A stretch of DNA of 64,000 bases from CALDTK01 sp965213735 (GCA_965213735.1 CBDCAB010000006.1:186001-250000); one strand, 5' to 3'; counted from the stretch's first letter, positions 36,013 to 45,589 are shown. Translations and numbers: made by a program. Notes: generated by a model from the letters alone, not told the origin.

Positions 36013-38849
36013 TACCGAACTATCGCCACCGGAATACTTCCCTGCGACACATTGTCTGAGCCCAAAAAGTAGGTCCCACTAGCGAGATGAGCAACATTCC
36101 AGTGCCCAGAGCTGCCTGCGGCAAGTTTTTGCGAAAGCACAACCTGACCCACCGCATTGCGAAGTACGAGATTGACATCTTCAGAACCCTGTGACTGCAC
36201 ATGCAACACCGAGCTGATTGGATTTTGAACCACCTGAATACCCGCAACACGCTCTAAGTCAGAGACGGAAGAATTCTGAGGCACTGTGACATCTTCACTC
36301 ACCGACTGCGAGCCACAGGGGCCTGAGGCGGTAAGCGTAACAGTGTAGGTACCTGCCTGGCTATAGATGTGCTGGACAAACTCTTCGGTGCTGCTAGCGC
36401 CGTCGCCGAAATCCCATAGGACATCAGGAGCGCCGATGCTCAAATTGAAAAAATCAACAGATAGACCCAGCACGTCTGCTCTGAAATCTGCTTCTACAGC
36501 TGGAAGCACAGTAATCGCGTCAACGAACTGAAAAGAAGCAGTACCATTCTGGTCATCACTGAGGGTGACAGTCACTGTATAAGTGCCTGCTTCTGAATAG
36601 GTAACAGTTGGCGAAGCGCCGCTGGCATTTTCACTATCTGCGCCCTCAAAAAACCACTCCGTATCTGCATCTGTATCGGCCGAAGTCGCTGTGACTATCA
36701 GTGGTTCGCAGCCTTGATCTGGCGAAAATGTCACCGTTGGGCGTGGAAGCGAAGTGATAGTAAAGGCATCAATCATTGCCTCTACCAGGTGGCCCGAGCC
36801 AGGTAAGTCACTAGCTGTAAAACTCACCGTCATGGTCTCCGTGAGACTGATCAAGCTGCTTAAGGGAGCGGAGGAATACTTGGTCCAATCATCCACAGGC
36901 TCATCAATGATATCGACGAGCACATCATCGGTGCCGTTGTTGATGCGAACTTCAATGAAGTCATCGAGTGGGAGATTGCCGCCCGCATTATAGAAGTAAT
37001 ACCAAAACTCCATGAGCGCGTTTGGCGAGGTGCTCAAGTCGAATTCCGGGGAGGTGATGGTGGTGATGCCATTATCTACGTCGTGATCAGAGAACACGCC
37101 TGCGCTGTTGCCGGTCACGTAGGCCTCGCCACCATAGTCGAAGTCTACATCTTCACCGAGCTGCACGGTTTCTCCGCTGTTGTTCTGCGTGCCAATAGGT
37201 AGGTCACGCACAAATTCACCCGTACTTGCCGTAGACAATACGCTCCAGTCGAAATCGAACACGAAGTCGTCGTATATGCCTCTTTCTAGTACAACCGTGA
37301 CTGTTTCCGGCTGACCCTGAGAGATTTGTATTCCACGCACTTTCTCAGTTACAAAACCCCAAGCTCCAGCAAGAACGGCGTATTCTGTTTGACTACCAAA
37401 ACTGCCTGTAAGCTCTACCAAGTGCTGTGCACCATTGATAGCATTTCCGTCTTCATCAACGACATTTATAGTTAGCAATCCTGCTCCGAGAGGAACGAGT
37501 TCTATTTCTTGAAAATTAATGTCGCCTCGATTCATATCCACCATCAATGTTTTGGTGATGTAGCCCTGGCGACTGAAGGTGACGGCATAGGTTCCTTCCT
37601 CGTAAATGCCTGTGGCGAAGTTGCCATCGAGGTCGCTCGTGGTGCTCTGTGCACTGAGCCGCGCGAAGTCGATATTGACACCGCTCAGAGGCTGAAGCGA
37701 CACAGAGTCTATGACTTTGCCTTCGAAGTAGCAGCCGCGCTGGTAGTCGACATCCAGCACGAACAGTCCGAGCTGAATATCACTGATCAGCAGGCGACCA
37801 GAGGGCAGGTAAGGGTATGCCCCCCAGTTGCCGACGAAGCGGCGAGAGCTCCCCGGTGGGATGCCAGCATAGGTATCGTAGCGGCCAACCTCCACCATGT
37901 TGTGGGGGCGACTTGCATCTGTAATGACTACGCCGTCTTCATACCAGCTGGTGGCGAGGTAGTCGCCGAGCACGTGTGTGTTGTGAGGAATGCTGAGGCT
38001 GTCGTACGTATCGTCTGGACGAAATTTGTCCATGAAGCGTACATCAGAAGGATCAGTAACGTCGTATGAATCCACGAACGCAGCCTGCTTTTCGTCGGTA
38101 GTAAAAACGCTCACATCGTCGGCAGTAGGCCAAGCGTTGTGGGTAAAAGTAGTAGTGGTCGTTGCCGCGCCTAAAGCTGTGATGTTATTTACGTTAGAAT
38201 AATCATGAACTACTACTTGACCAGCATAGATATCTGAGCTGTAGAGGAGATTGTTTTCGGCATATACATCATGCGCATAGCTGCGACGTGAGGCTCCGAC
38301 AAATGGTGGTTCTTCTGCATCGACACTTAAGTCGAAGAATAGGGGTGTTCCCCCAAATATGTTCGATCCTGCCAGCACGAGCAGCCCTTCGTCGGAGATA
38401 TAGAGATTGTGCGCACGTTCGAGGCGCGTGGTAGCACCGCCGACTGTGACGTCAGGCTTATAAAAACTGTGGGTAATGTTGGTAGGCGCCCCAGACATAT
38501 CGATCACGAGCAGTCCATCGCCCACTCCACCTGGTGCTGTGTCTTCTACCACGTACAGGTACTGGTTGTGGTCTTTGATGTCGCGCCAAGTCGATAATGT
38601 TCCAGGTATACGTGCACGTAGTACTGGACTTGCCGAATTTTCGAGGGAGTAGATGTAGGTGGCCTGAGTGGAGCCGATAATGGCGTATTCTAGGCCGCTG
38701 TCGTCGACGTAGCCCCAGACATCATTGCCTTCTTCGGTGTTGCCAGCTGTAAAGTCGACATTGGCGAGTTCGGTGATATTGTACCGTTCCTGCGCGAAGC
38801 CGAAGCTCGCGATTATGGAAAGGAAAAATACAAGCGTAAAATTCTTCAT
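36012..38849 (-). CDS. T9SS-secreted choice-of-anchor B protein with PKD domains
   Basis: The 945-residue protein starts with a signal peptide (M-K-N-F-T-L-V-F-F-L-S, cut after F-A-Q). Residues 20-390 form the choice-of-anchor B domain with LVIVD-like propeller repeats (D-V-W-G-Y-V-D, L-L-V-I-D-M-S, V-V-I-T-D-A-S-R). A carboxypeptidase-regulatory-like fold follows near 395-460, then a beta-sandwich region, two PKD domains at about 715-880 (P-D-V-L-W-D-F-G-D-G-A-S-S), and a C-terminal sorting domain. The longer frame to 38867 adds only six residues before the signal peptide. It is probably exported by T9SS and attached to the surface; the ligand is unknown. Confidence 0.9.
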   Translation of the reverse strand: MKNFTLVFFLSIIASFGFAQERYNITELANVDFTAGNTEEGNDVWGYVDDSGLEYAIIGSTQATYIYSLENSASPVLRARIPGTLSTWRDIKDHNQYLYVVEDTAPGGVGDGLLVIDMSGAPTNITHSFYKPDVTVGGATTRLERAHNLYISDEGLLVLAGSNIFGGTPLFFDLSVDAEEPPFVGASRRSYAHDVYAENNLLYSSDIYAGQVVVHDYSNVNNITALGAATTTTTFTHNAWPTADDVSVFTTDEKQAAFVDSYDVTDPSDVRFMDKFRPDDTYDSLSIPHNTHVLGDYLATSWYEDGVVITDASRPHNMVEVGRYDTYAGIPPGSSRRFVGNWGAYPYLPSGRLLISDIQLGLFVLDVDYQRGCYFEGKVIDSVSLQPLSGVNIDFARLSAQSTTSDLDGNFATGIYEEGTYAVTFSRQGYITKTLMVDMNRGDINFQEIELVPLGAGLLTINVVDEDGNAINGAQHLVELTGSFGSQTEYAVLAGAWGFVTEKVRGIQISQGQPETVTVVLERGIYDDFVFDFDWSVLSTASTGEFVRDLPIGTQNNSGETVQLGEDVDFDYGGEAYVTGNSAGVFSDHDVDNGITTITSPEFDLSTSPNALMEFWYYFYNAGGNLPLDDFIEVRINNGTDDVLVDIIDEPVDDWTKYSSAPLSSLISLTETMTVSFTASDLPGSGHLVEAMIDAFTITSLPRPTVTFSPDQGCEPLIVTATSADTDADTEWFFEGADSENASGASPTVTYSEAGTYTVTVTLSDDQNGTASFQFVDAITVLPAVEADFRADVLGLSVDFFNLSIGAPDVLWDFGDGASSTEEFVQHIYSQAGTYTVTLTASGPCGSQSVSEDVTVPQNSSVSDLERVAGIQVVQNPISSVLHVQSQGSEDVNLVLRNAVGQVVLSQKLAAGSSGHWNVAHLASGTYFLGSDNVSQGSIPVAIVR

Positions 38850-38935
38850 GTAGTGGTGTTGTGGCATCAGCTGACGCTACCAGAGATACGTAGCGGGCGC
38901 AGTGTCGGTTCGCAACATAGCGGACCATACCATGC

Positions 38936-39382
38936 TCAACGCGTTTTTTCGACAATAGTCACAGTAAGGCGGCTGACACACACGAGCTTTTCCTGCTCAT
39001 TATGGATTTGCACATCCCAAACGTGCATGCTTCGGCCAATGCGGAGCGCTCGGCAAGTAGCCGTCACAACGCCACTGCTTTCTCCACGGAGGTGACTACA
39101 ATTCAGTTCGAGTCCTACTGCTGCTTGCGTTGCAGCGTCAATGATGAGGTAGCTCGCCACCGAGCCTATGGTTTCAGCCAGAGCTGCACTTGCTCCTCCA
39201 TGCAGCAGCCCCATCGGTTGCTTGGTTCGTGCATCGACCGGCATCGTCATGCGCAAGTAGTCCCTTCCCACTTCCGTAAAAAGCATTCCCAGGCCTTCGG
39301 CGAGTGTTTGCCGGTGCAGAGCATTGAGTTGGTCGAGCTTCGGTGGGTGGGGCCAGAGTGGAGTAGCAGTCGTGTCGTTCAT
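38936..39382 (-). CDS. Hotdog-fold acyl-CoA thioesterase (PaaI/MenI-like)
   Basis: The 148-residue protein is a single hotdog domain with the signature G-L-L-H-G-G-A-S-A-A-L-A-E-T and a C-terminal beta strand V-C-V-S-R-L-T-V-T-I-V. The family hydrolyses acyl-CoA thioesters such as 1,4-dihydroxy-2-naphthoyl-CoA in menaquinone synthesis or phenylacetate-pathway intermediates; the substrate cannot be decided from sequence. The ATG at 39382 overlaps the miaA stop codon by four bases (ATGA), typical of translational coupling; the longer frame would run deep into miaA. Confidence 0.88.
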   Translation of the reverse strand: MNDTTATPLWPHPPKLDQLNALHRQTLAEGLGMLFTEVGRDYLRMTMPVDARTKQPMGLLHGGASAALAETIGSVASYLIIDAATQAAVGLELNCSHLRGESSGVVTATCRALRIGRSMHVWDVQIHNEQEKLVCVSRLTVTIVEKTR

Positions 39383-40281
39383 GAGGAGCTGCGAATGTAG
39401 GCGAGTACAGCATCGACATCGGGTGCTGCTAATGTTAGGCCTGGGAGCCGGCGGTTCCATGTGCGCTGGCGCCTGGCGTAGTGGCGGGTATTGCGTTTTA
39501 TGAGTTCTTGCGCTTCCGCAAAACTGATGGTGCCGTCAAAGAACTCAAACAGCTCGCGGTAACCTATGGTCTGCAAGGCTTCTAAGTGGCGAAACGAATA
39601 AAGTTGACGTGCCTCCTGTTCGAGTCCTGCAGCTATCATGGTGTCTACCCGTGCATTGATTCGCGGGTAAAGCACCTCTGTATCCGGATCGAGTTTGATC
39701 CAGACGGTGCGGTAGGGGAGAGGATGAGCGGGTTGGGCCCGCAATTCACTGAAGCGTCGCCCGCTCGCAGCTATTACACTTAGCGCCCGCACCAGTCTGC
39801 GAGGGTTGTCGAGCGCCACTTCCTGGTAGTAGGCAGGATCATCTTGGAGGAGTAGCTGCTGCAAGTGTTCGATGCCATGCTTTGCCAGTAGCTGCTCGTA
39901 CTGCTCGCGAACATGATTAGGCACGGCTGGCATCGGTGGCACCCCATCAACGAGAAGCTTAATGTGTAGGCCCGATCCGCCACTCACTATCGCAAAGCCA
40001 CCGGGATGGGATTGAAAATGTGCAGCAAGGGCAGCTGCTGCTTCACGGCTCCAGCGGCCGGCACTGTACGGCGCATGGATGCTGCGATGGCCGACCAGCT
40101 GGTGTGGGGCTGCGGCGAGTTGAGCGGGAGTCGGTTTTGCAACGCCGACATTCAACTCCGCATACACCTGCCGGCTATCAGCATTGATGATGGGTGCAGC
40201 TAGTTTTTGCGAAAGCTCAACAGCCAAACCCGACTTGCCACTTGCCGTAGGCCCCACCACTATTACCACGCAGCCTCGCAC
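39379..40281 (-). CDS. miaA: tRNA dimethylallyltransferase
   Basis: The 300-residue enzyme has the P-loop G-P-T-A-S-G-K-S at 10-17, the D-S-R-Q-V-Y tRNA-recognition motif near 35-40, S-G-G-S-G-L-H, and the C-terminal T-I-G-Y-R-E-L and R-Q-R-T-W-N-R motifs. It attaches an isoprenoid group to A37 of tRNAs that read codons starting with U. The start is GTG at 40281. A perfect -7 box TAGCTTTG (40294-40287) ends five bases upstream, which implies a leaderless mRNA and supports this start. It is coupled to the downstream thioesterase gene and divergent from the acyltransferase. Confidence 0.95.
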   Translation of the reverse strand: MRGCVVIVVGPTASGKSGLAVELSQKLAAPIINADSRQVYAELNVGVAKPTPAQLAAAPHQLVGHRSIHAPYSAGRWSREAAAALAAHFQSHPGGFAIVSGGSGLHIKLLVDGVPPMPAVPNHVREQYEQLLAKHGIEHLQQLLLQDDPAYYQEVALDNPRRLVRALSVIAASGRRFSELRAQPAHPLPYRTVWIKLDPDTEVLYPRINARVDTMIAAGLEQEARQLYSFRHLEALQTIGYRELFEFFDGTISFAEAQELIKRNTRHYARRQRTWNRRLPGLTLAAPDVDAVLAYIRSSS

Positions 40282-40286
40282 GCTGG

Positions 40287-40294
40287 CAAAGCTA
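40287..40294 (-). promoter_or_regulatory. Promoter -7 box of miaA
   Basis: TAGCTTTG on the minus strand is a perfect TAnnTTTG match with five bases between it and the GTG start codon. Confidence 0.65.
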
Positions 40295-40330
40295 CACCTT
40301 CGGGTGCCGCTGCTTTCTTTGCGCCCCGCA

Positions 40331-41617
40331 ATGATTTACTACGTCCTTCGCGTCTGGTCTCGTCTCAGCTTGTGGATCAACTTCCGCAAGATTTACCTCG
40401 AATACACCGACCGACTTCCAGCAGAGCGCACCGTCATTTATGGCCTCAATCATCCTACGGCCTTTATCGACCCCATTGTGCTCGGTACGCATATCAGCGA
40501 GCGCGCCTGGTTTATGCTGCGGGGCGACAAATTCATCAACAAGCCGGTGCGGTGGTTTCTGCATAAAATTCAAAACCTTCCCATTTATCGAGAGCGGGAT
40601 GTAGGTCGTGCTGCTGTACGCAACAACATCCGCACGATGGATATCGCCACATCGATGCTGCTCAAAGGCGAGCCGACCATCATCTTGAGCGAAGGGGTAT
40701 GCAAGCACGAGCGGCGACTACGCAAGGTGCAGCGAGGTACAGCCCGCATGATGTTTCAGGCTTGGGAGAAAGACAGGTCCAAACCTGTGGCTATCATACC
40801 TGTTGGCGTCAATTACACCGACCCGAATCAGTTTCGCTCCTCCATGTCGCTCAGCTTTGGCGAGCCGATTCATGCTGCTGATTACGCTGAAGCTCACCGG
40901 GCGGATGCGCGCGCCACCATTGATGTCGTCACTGCGGAACTTCAACGAAGGCTGCGCCAGCTGGTGATTCATGTCGCCAATCCACAGCACGATCGGCTAG
41001 TAGATAAGTTATTGCCGCTCATCGAGCACAATCATCCTACACCAGGCTACCCTCCCGTGAAGCGCGGCCCAGGCTTTCGCCGCCAGCAGTGGCTCGCGGT
41101 AGAAGCCATCAACCACATGGAGCCCTACGAGGTCGCAGCCTTAGAAGCCGACCTCGACCATTACCTGCACCGCCTGCAGCAATGGGGCGTCACCGACAGT
41201 GGTTTAGCTGCCCCTGAATACGGCTCGCTCGGGCGCGCAGTGCTCCTGATCACCTTAGGTCCGCTGGCCATACTCGGTATCATGCTCAATTATCCGCTGG
41301 CTGGGCTCGTCCAGCGACTGACTGATAAGCAGGTTAAGGTGGGGCAATTCTATGGCTCCGTGCGCTTGGTGCTAGGACTCGTTATTTATGGTCTGTTCTG
41401 CATTATCCTGACTGTCGTTGCTGCCATTTTTATCGGCTGGTTCGCGCTGCTGCTGCCTCCACTATTTATTCTCACCGGCTACTTCAGTCTCTTGTGGTAC
41501 GAGAGCTTTGACCTGTGGAGGAAGTCGGCGCGCATCAAATCCCTTTCGCACGAGCAAGTACAACAGCTACGTGAGCTGCGGGAGGGGGTGCTCGCACAGG
41601 TGAAGGCTCAGGAGTAG
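40331..41617 (+). CDS. PlsC-like phospholipid/glycerol acyltransferase with C-terminal membrane segments
   Basis: The 428-residue protein has an LPLAT domain in its first half. The catalytic motif is N-H-P-T-A-F-I-D (His and Asp five residues apart, as in the N-H-P-N-S-F-L-D branch), and I-I-L-S-E-G fills the place of the usual F-P-E-G substrate motif. About 85 C-terminal residues form hydrophobic segments (L-A-I-L-G-I-M-L-N-Y-P, I-Y-G-L-F-C-I-I-L-T-V-V), so it is membrane bound. It probably acylates lysophospholipid or glycerol-phosphate. The ATG at 40331 is preferred to the upstream frame, which reads into miaA. It ends 7 nt before the convergent rmuC. Confidence 0.88.
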   Translation: MIYYVLRVWSRLSLWINFRKIYLEYTDRLPAERTVIYGLNHPTAFIDPIVLGTHISERAWFMLRGDKFINKPVRWFLHKIQNLPIYRERDVGRAAVRNNIRTMDIATSMLLKGEPTIILSEGVCKHERRLRKVQRGTARMMFQAWEKDRSKPVAIIPVGVNYTDPNQFRSSMSLSFGEPIHAADYAEAHRADARATIDVVTAELQRRLRQLVIHVANPQHDRLVDKLLPLIEHNHPTPGYPPVKRGPGFRRQQWLAVEAINHMEPYEVAALEADLDHYLHRLQQWGVTDSGLAAPEYGSLGRAVLLITLGPLAILGIMLNYPLAGLVQRLTDKQVKVGQFYGSVRLVLGLVIYGLFCIILTVVAAIFIGWFALLLPPLFILTGYFSLLWYESFDLWRKSARIKSLSHEQVQQLRELREGVLAQVKAQE

Positions 41618-41624
41618 GTTGGCG

Positions 41625-42947
41625 CTACAATTTGGTCGCTATTTTTTTGTCTGAAGCCACCCCGAGAGCAGTCAGCTCTTGTGCACGGGCGAGGAGGGTA
41701 GTGCTTTGTTTGGGGCTGCGGCTGAGTTTGTTCATCGCTGCATCGTAGCTGTCCTTGGCACGGTCGAGTTGTTGACCAACAGCATTCATGTCATCGACAA
41801 AGCCGACAAACTTTTCGTAGAGTTTCTTACCCACTTCGGCGATTTTGAGTGCATTTTCTCGCTGGTCTTCCTGTTGCCAAATCACCGCGACGGTGCGCAT
41901 GGTGGCAAGTAGCGTGGATGGACAGACCAGTACCACATTTGCTGCAAGTGCCTCAGTAAACAAGCTAGGGCGCTCGCGCACGGCAGCAATAAAGGCAGGC
42001 TCCAGCGGCACGAACAGTAGCACGTAGTCAGGGGAATTCACTTGGTAGAGGTCTTGGTAGCGCTTTGCCGAAAGGCTCTTAATATGTGTCCGAAGACTTT
42101 TGACGTGTTCTGCGAGGTGCATAGGGTCGTTATCGCTTCCGCAAAACCGCTCATATGCCGTCAGGCTCACTTTGCTGTCGACCACGATGCACCGCTGCTG
42201 CGGGAGGTGCACAATGCAATCGGGACGTTGCTGCTGCCCCTGCGCATTGCGAAACGAAGTTTGGGTGTCGAAGTGGGTGCTCGATTGGAGGCCCGCAGCT
42301 TCTAAGAGTCGCTCGAGTTGAAGTTCGCCCCAGTCCCCCTGCACCTTGCTGTCGCCTTTGAGTGCTTGAGTGAGTTGGCGAGCTTCTTTGGAAAGGTCTT
42401 GATTCAGCTCGGTGAGATGGGCAATTTGCGTCTTGAGCGAGGCTTTGTCTTTGGATTCGTCGCTGAATTTGCGATCAACCTGCTCCTGAAACTCATGCAG
42501 TTTCACGCGCAGCGGCTCTAGCATCGTTTGCAATGAGCGACTATGTGCTGCTCGGAGTTGCTCGCTGTTCTGGGTGAGCAATTTGCTGGAGATATTGGCG
42601 AACTCTTCGCGGGTTTGCTCCCGAAGCAGGTTGAAAGTATCGACCTGTTGATTGAGTTGGTGACGCAGGTGTTTGAGCTCGGAAGTCAGTTCGAGCGCCT
42701 GATTACTTGCAGCCTCACGCTGCTGCCTAGCCTGGACGAGCTGTTGCTCCAGCTTGTGCTGCGCCTGTTTGCTTTCATCGAGATTTGCTGAAAGCTGATC
42801 GGCCTGCACGTTAGCGCCGGCAAGGTCTGCCTGAAGCATAGCTATACTTGCTGGGCTGGCGTGGCCTCGCTTCCAAATCCACACCAACAGAGCACCAAGG
42901 ACTGCACTGGCCAGACAAGTACCGAAAAGCACAAGGGGAGAAAACAT
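41625..42947 (-). CDS. rmuC: DNA recombination protein RmuC
   Basis: The 440-residue protein has an N-terminal membrane anchor (L-V-L-F-G-T-C-L-A-S-A-V-L-G-A-L-L-V-W-I-W), a coiled coil to about residue 190, and the RmuC nuclease-like core with V-Q-G-D-W-G-E-L-Q-L-E-R-L-L-E, R-P-D-C-I-V-H-L and V-V-D-S-K-V-S-L. RmuC limits recombination at inverted repeats. The ATG at 42947 starts at the membrane segment; a GTG six codons upstream is an alternative. It stands alone, convergent with the acyltransferase gene. Confidence 0.93.
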   Translation of the reverse strand: MFSPLVLFGTCLASAVLGALLVWIWKRGHASPASIAMLQADLAGANVQADQLSANLDESKQAQHKLEQQLVQARQQREAASNQALELTSELKHLRHQLNQQVDTFNLLREQTREEFANISSKLLTQNSEQLRAAHSRSLQTMLEPLRVKLHEFQEQVDRKFSDESKDKASLKTQIAHLTELNQDLSKEARQLTQALKGDSKVQGDWGELQLERLLEAAGLQSSTHFDTQTSFRNAQGQQQRPDCIVHLPQQRCIVVDSKVSLTAYERFCGSDNDPMHLAEHVKSLRTHIKSLSAKRYQDLYQVNSPDYVLLFVPLEPAFIAAVRERPSLFTEALAANVVLVCPSTLLATMRTVAVIWQQEDQRENALKIAEVGKKLYEKFVGFVDDMNAVGQQLDRAKDSYDAAMNKLSRSPKQSTTLLARAQELTALGVASDKKIATKL

Positions 42948-43037
42948 ACATATAGCGATTTCCACTAATGTATCAACCGATGCAGTTTAGCAACCAAAAG
43001 CTTCTCCACACTGTGGAAAACTTCTGAAACGTGGCCC

Positions 43038-45194
43038 TTAGCTCAGGATTTGGTAGGCAGCCAGAGCAACTATATAGGCCAGGCCGGTCATGTAAACCGT
43101 CTGCACAATGGGCCATTTCCAGGTTCCAGTTTCACGTTTGGTAACGGCCAGGGTGCTCATGCACTGCATAGCAAAGAGGTAAAACAGGATCAGCGATATC
43201 GCAGTGGCCGTATCGTACACCCGCGAACCATCAGGTCGCCGCGCTTCACTAAGTCGCTCCGTAATTAGATTTTCGTCATCATCGGCAGAGCCTATCGCGT
43301 AGAGGGTGGCGATGGTGCCGACGAAAACTTCCCGCGCTGCAAAACTCGTGACCAGCGCGATGCCGATGCGCCAATCGTAGCCAAGAGGTGCAATGACTGG
43401 TTCGATGGTTTTGCCAATCCGGCCAGCATAACTTGCCTCCAGCTTCGCGTTGGCTACCGCATCGGCCACGTCTTCAGCCGGCAGGTTTTGAGCGGAAGCG
43501 GAAGCCGTACGCTCTGCCTCAGCAATAGCATCACCTGGCCCGAAGCTCGCCAAAAACCAGAGTACCATCGAAATACCCAAAATGATTTTGCCTGCTCCGA
43601 TGAGAAATGCGCGTGTTTTCACCCAAACCGTCACAAATACATTTCGCCAAACCGGTACACGGTAGGCAGGTAATTCAATCATGAGGTAGCTACGCTCGTG
43701 ACTTTTCAGCACATACTTAAACACCAGCGCACTCAGCAGTGCAGCGGCTATACTGATCAGGTAGATGCCCATAAATGCCAGCGCCTGAGCATTAAAAATT
43801 CCCCATACCGTGACGGCCGGAATCGCAAAACCTATGAGTATCGCATACACTGGAATTCGCGCCGAACAAGATATGAGCGGGCTAACCAAGATAGTAATGA
43901 GTCGCTCCTTCGGGTTGGAAATAGTGCGGGCACTCATAATCGCAGGAATTGCGCAGGCCCCGCTGGAGGTGAGGGCGACAAGAGAGCGCCCATTGAGTCC
44001 GAAGCGCTGCATCAGGCGATCAAAAAGGAATACTGCGCGCGACATATAGCCGACTTCCTCGAGCAGGCTCAACAGAAAGAACAGTATTGCGATCTGCGGA
44101 ATAAACACTGCCACCCCGCCCAAGCCTGCGAGTACGCCATCCACAAGGAAATCGGCGAGTCGGCCTTGCGGCAAAACAGCCCGTATTCCGTCGCCCACAC
44201 TAACAAACAGCGCCTCAATCATTTCCTGTGGCACCGACGCCCACGAAAATATCGCGGTGAATACAGCAAAGAGGATGATGAAAAAGAGTAGTGGACCTAC
44301 AATAGGATGAGTGACGACATCATCAATTTTATCAGAGACAGTTTCGGCGGCATCGCCAGCGCGTTTAGCGGCATTGAGTGCTGGTAAAAAGCGATCATAA
44401 CGTTGCATCGTTTCGCGCACCTGCAAGCGCAGCGAATCAAATCCATCGACATCTGTCACCACAGAACGCGCAATACGCAAGGCCGCAGGTACACGCGGAT
44501 GATCGCCGTGGTGAGCCACCAGCAGGCGACCGTAGGCCGACATATTTGGTAGATCGGCCGCTAAATTTTCAGCAATGCGACGCTCGAGCTCGGAAGGATC
44601 GAAAAAATCAGCGGTCGGCAGCGGCTGTTGGGTGAGCAAGCGCGTGAGTTCAGTCTTGAGCCACTCGATACCTTGACCGGTCCTTGCGCTAAGGGTTACG
44701 ACCTCCACGCCCAATTCAGCGCTCAGCCGCTGGATGTCGAGGTGTTCGCCGCGGGCTTCCATTTCGTCGGCAAAATTAAGGGCGAGTAGCACAGGCACCT
44801 CTAGATCGAGCACCTGAGTCAGCAGCAGCAAGTGCTTGTCGAGTTTGCCGGCGTCGGCTACGTAGACAATGGCGTCAGGTCGGGCCTCACCGGTGATGCC
44901 AAGTAGCACATCTAGCACCACTTGCTCATCGAGTGAGGTAGGGTGGAGCGAGTAGGTACCCGGCAGATCGAGCAGCTCTATGGTCTGATCCTCAATCGGG
45001 GTGAGACCGCTGAGGCGTTCGACCGTTACGCCGGGGAAGTTGCCTGTGCGCTGGCGTAGACCTGTGAGACGATTGAATAGTGTCGACTTCCCGCAATTGG
45101 GGTTGCCGACTAAAGCTACGCGCGGAGTAGTGGAGGAAGTGCTGACGGAACGCTGGTTCAGAGCGTCTCGGCCAGGCGTTTGAGTAGCAGGCAA
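43038..45194 (-). CDS. feoB: Ferrous iron transporter FeoB
   Basis: The 718-residue protein has an N-terminal G-protein domain (G1 G-N-P-N-C-G-K-S-T at 30-38, G3 D-L-P-G-T-Y, G4-like N-F-A-D) and two Gate regions in the membrane half. It imports Fe(II) across the inner membrane. There is no ATG before the G1 motif. The likely start is TTG at 45194, overlapping the end of feoA by 37 nt; a CTG overlapping the feoA stop codon is an alternative. Overlap and non-ATG start suggest translation depends on ribosomes finishing feoA. No FeoC-like gene follows. Confidence 0.95.
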   Translation of the reverse strand: MPATQTPGRDALNQRSVSTSSTTPRVALVGNPNCGKSTLFNRLTGLRQRTGNFPGVTVERLSGLTPIEDQTIELLDLPGTYSLHPTSLDEQVVLDVLLGITGEARPDAIVYVADAGKLDKHLLLLTQVLDLEVPVLLALNFADEMEARGEHLDIQRLSAELGVEVVTLSARTGQGIEWLKTELTRLLTQQPLPTADFFDPSELERRIAENLAADLPNMSAYGRLLVAHHGDHPRVPAALRIARSVVTDVDGFDSLRLQVRETMQRYDRFLPALNAAKRAGDAAETVSDKIDDVVTHPIVGPLLFFIILFAVFTAIFSWASVPQEMIEALFVSVGDGIRAVLPQGRLADFLVDGVLAGLGGVAVFIPQIAILFFLLSLLEEVGYMSRAVFLFDRLMQRFGLNGRSLVALTSSGACAIPAIMSARTISNPKERLITILVSPLISCSARIPVYAILIGFAIPAVTVWGIFNAQALAFMGIYLISIAAALLSALVFKYVLKSHERSYLMIELPAYRVPVWRNVFVTVWVKTRAFLIGAGKIILGISMVLWFLASFGPGDAIAEAERTASASAQNLPAEDVADAVANAKLEASYAGRIGKTIEPVIAPLGYDWRIGIALVTSFAAREVFVGTIATLYAIGSADDDENLITERLSEARRPDGSRVYDTATAISLILFYLFAMQCMSTLAVTKRETGTWKWPIVQTVYMTGLAYIVALAAYQILS

Positions 45195-45439
45195 GCGGCT
45201 TCCTCTTTACGGACGGCGAGGGTGCGACCGTCGATTTTGAAATAGCAAGTCTGACCAGCGGCTTTGCGAATTAGCTCGACCTTGCTGCCGGGCAGTACAC
45301 CCATACACAAATACTTGTGGGCAAAGCACTCATCGGCAAAGCCACACACTACGCCTCGCTCGCGCCTTGCTAAGCTAAGTGCAGAGACTGCTGCGACGTC
45401 GACAGTAGCTGTAGAACTCGATGGAGTGGCAACCGGCAT
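45158..45439 (-). CDS. feoA: FeoA, SH3-like accessory protein of the ferrous iron transporter
   Basis: The 93-residue protein ends in a FeoA/SH3-like domain (G-V-L-P-G-S-K-V-E-L, Y-F-K-I-D-G-R-T-L-A-V-R). A Ser/Thr/Ala-rich stretch and C-G-F-A-D-E-C precede it. The ATG at 45439 lies six bases after a perfect -7 box, so the upstream in-frame TTG at 45448, which is inside that box, is rejected and the mRNA appears leaderless. The gene precedes and overlaps feoB. A palindrome overlapping the promoter suggests repression when iron is plentiful. Confidence 0.92.
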   Translation of the reverse strand: MPVATPSSSTATVDVAAVSALSLARRERGVVCGFADECFAHKYLCMGVLPGSKVELIRKAAGQTCYFKIDGRTLAVRKEEAACLLLKRLAETL

Positions 45440-45445
45440 GGCGAG

Positions 45446-45473
45446 CAAAGTTATCTAGAAATAGTCTAGCTAA
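45446..45473 (-). promoter_or_regulatory. feoA promoter -7 box with overlapping operator-like palindrome
   Basis: The minus strand carries TAACTTTG (45453-45446), a perfect -7 box six bases before the feoA ATG. Overlapping it is the inverted repeat TTATCTAGA / TCTAGCTAA (45451-45459 and 45465-45473), with 8 of 9 positions symmetrical around 5 bases. A repressor bound there would block the promoter. A DtxR- or Fur-family iron regulator is the obvious candidate, but the sequence does not say which. Confidence 0.6.
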
Positions 45474-45589
45474 AAGAAATATCCCGTCACGATATGTTCA
45501 CACACCACGTTTTGTCTGAAAACAGCGCCATCCTTAGCCGATGTCAGCGAATTTTCGCTAGACAGTCACCCTGGGGGAAGCTCGACGGC

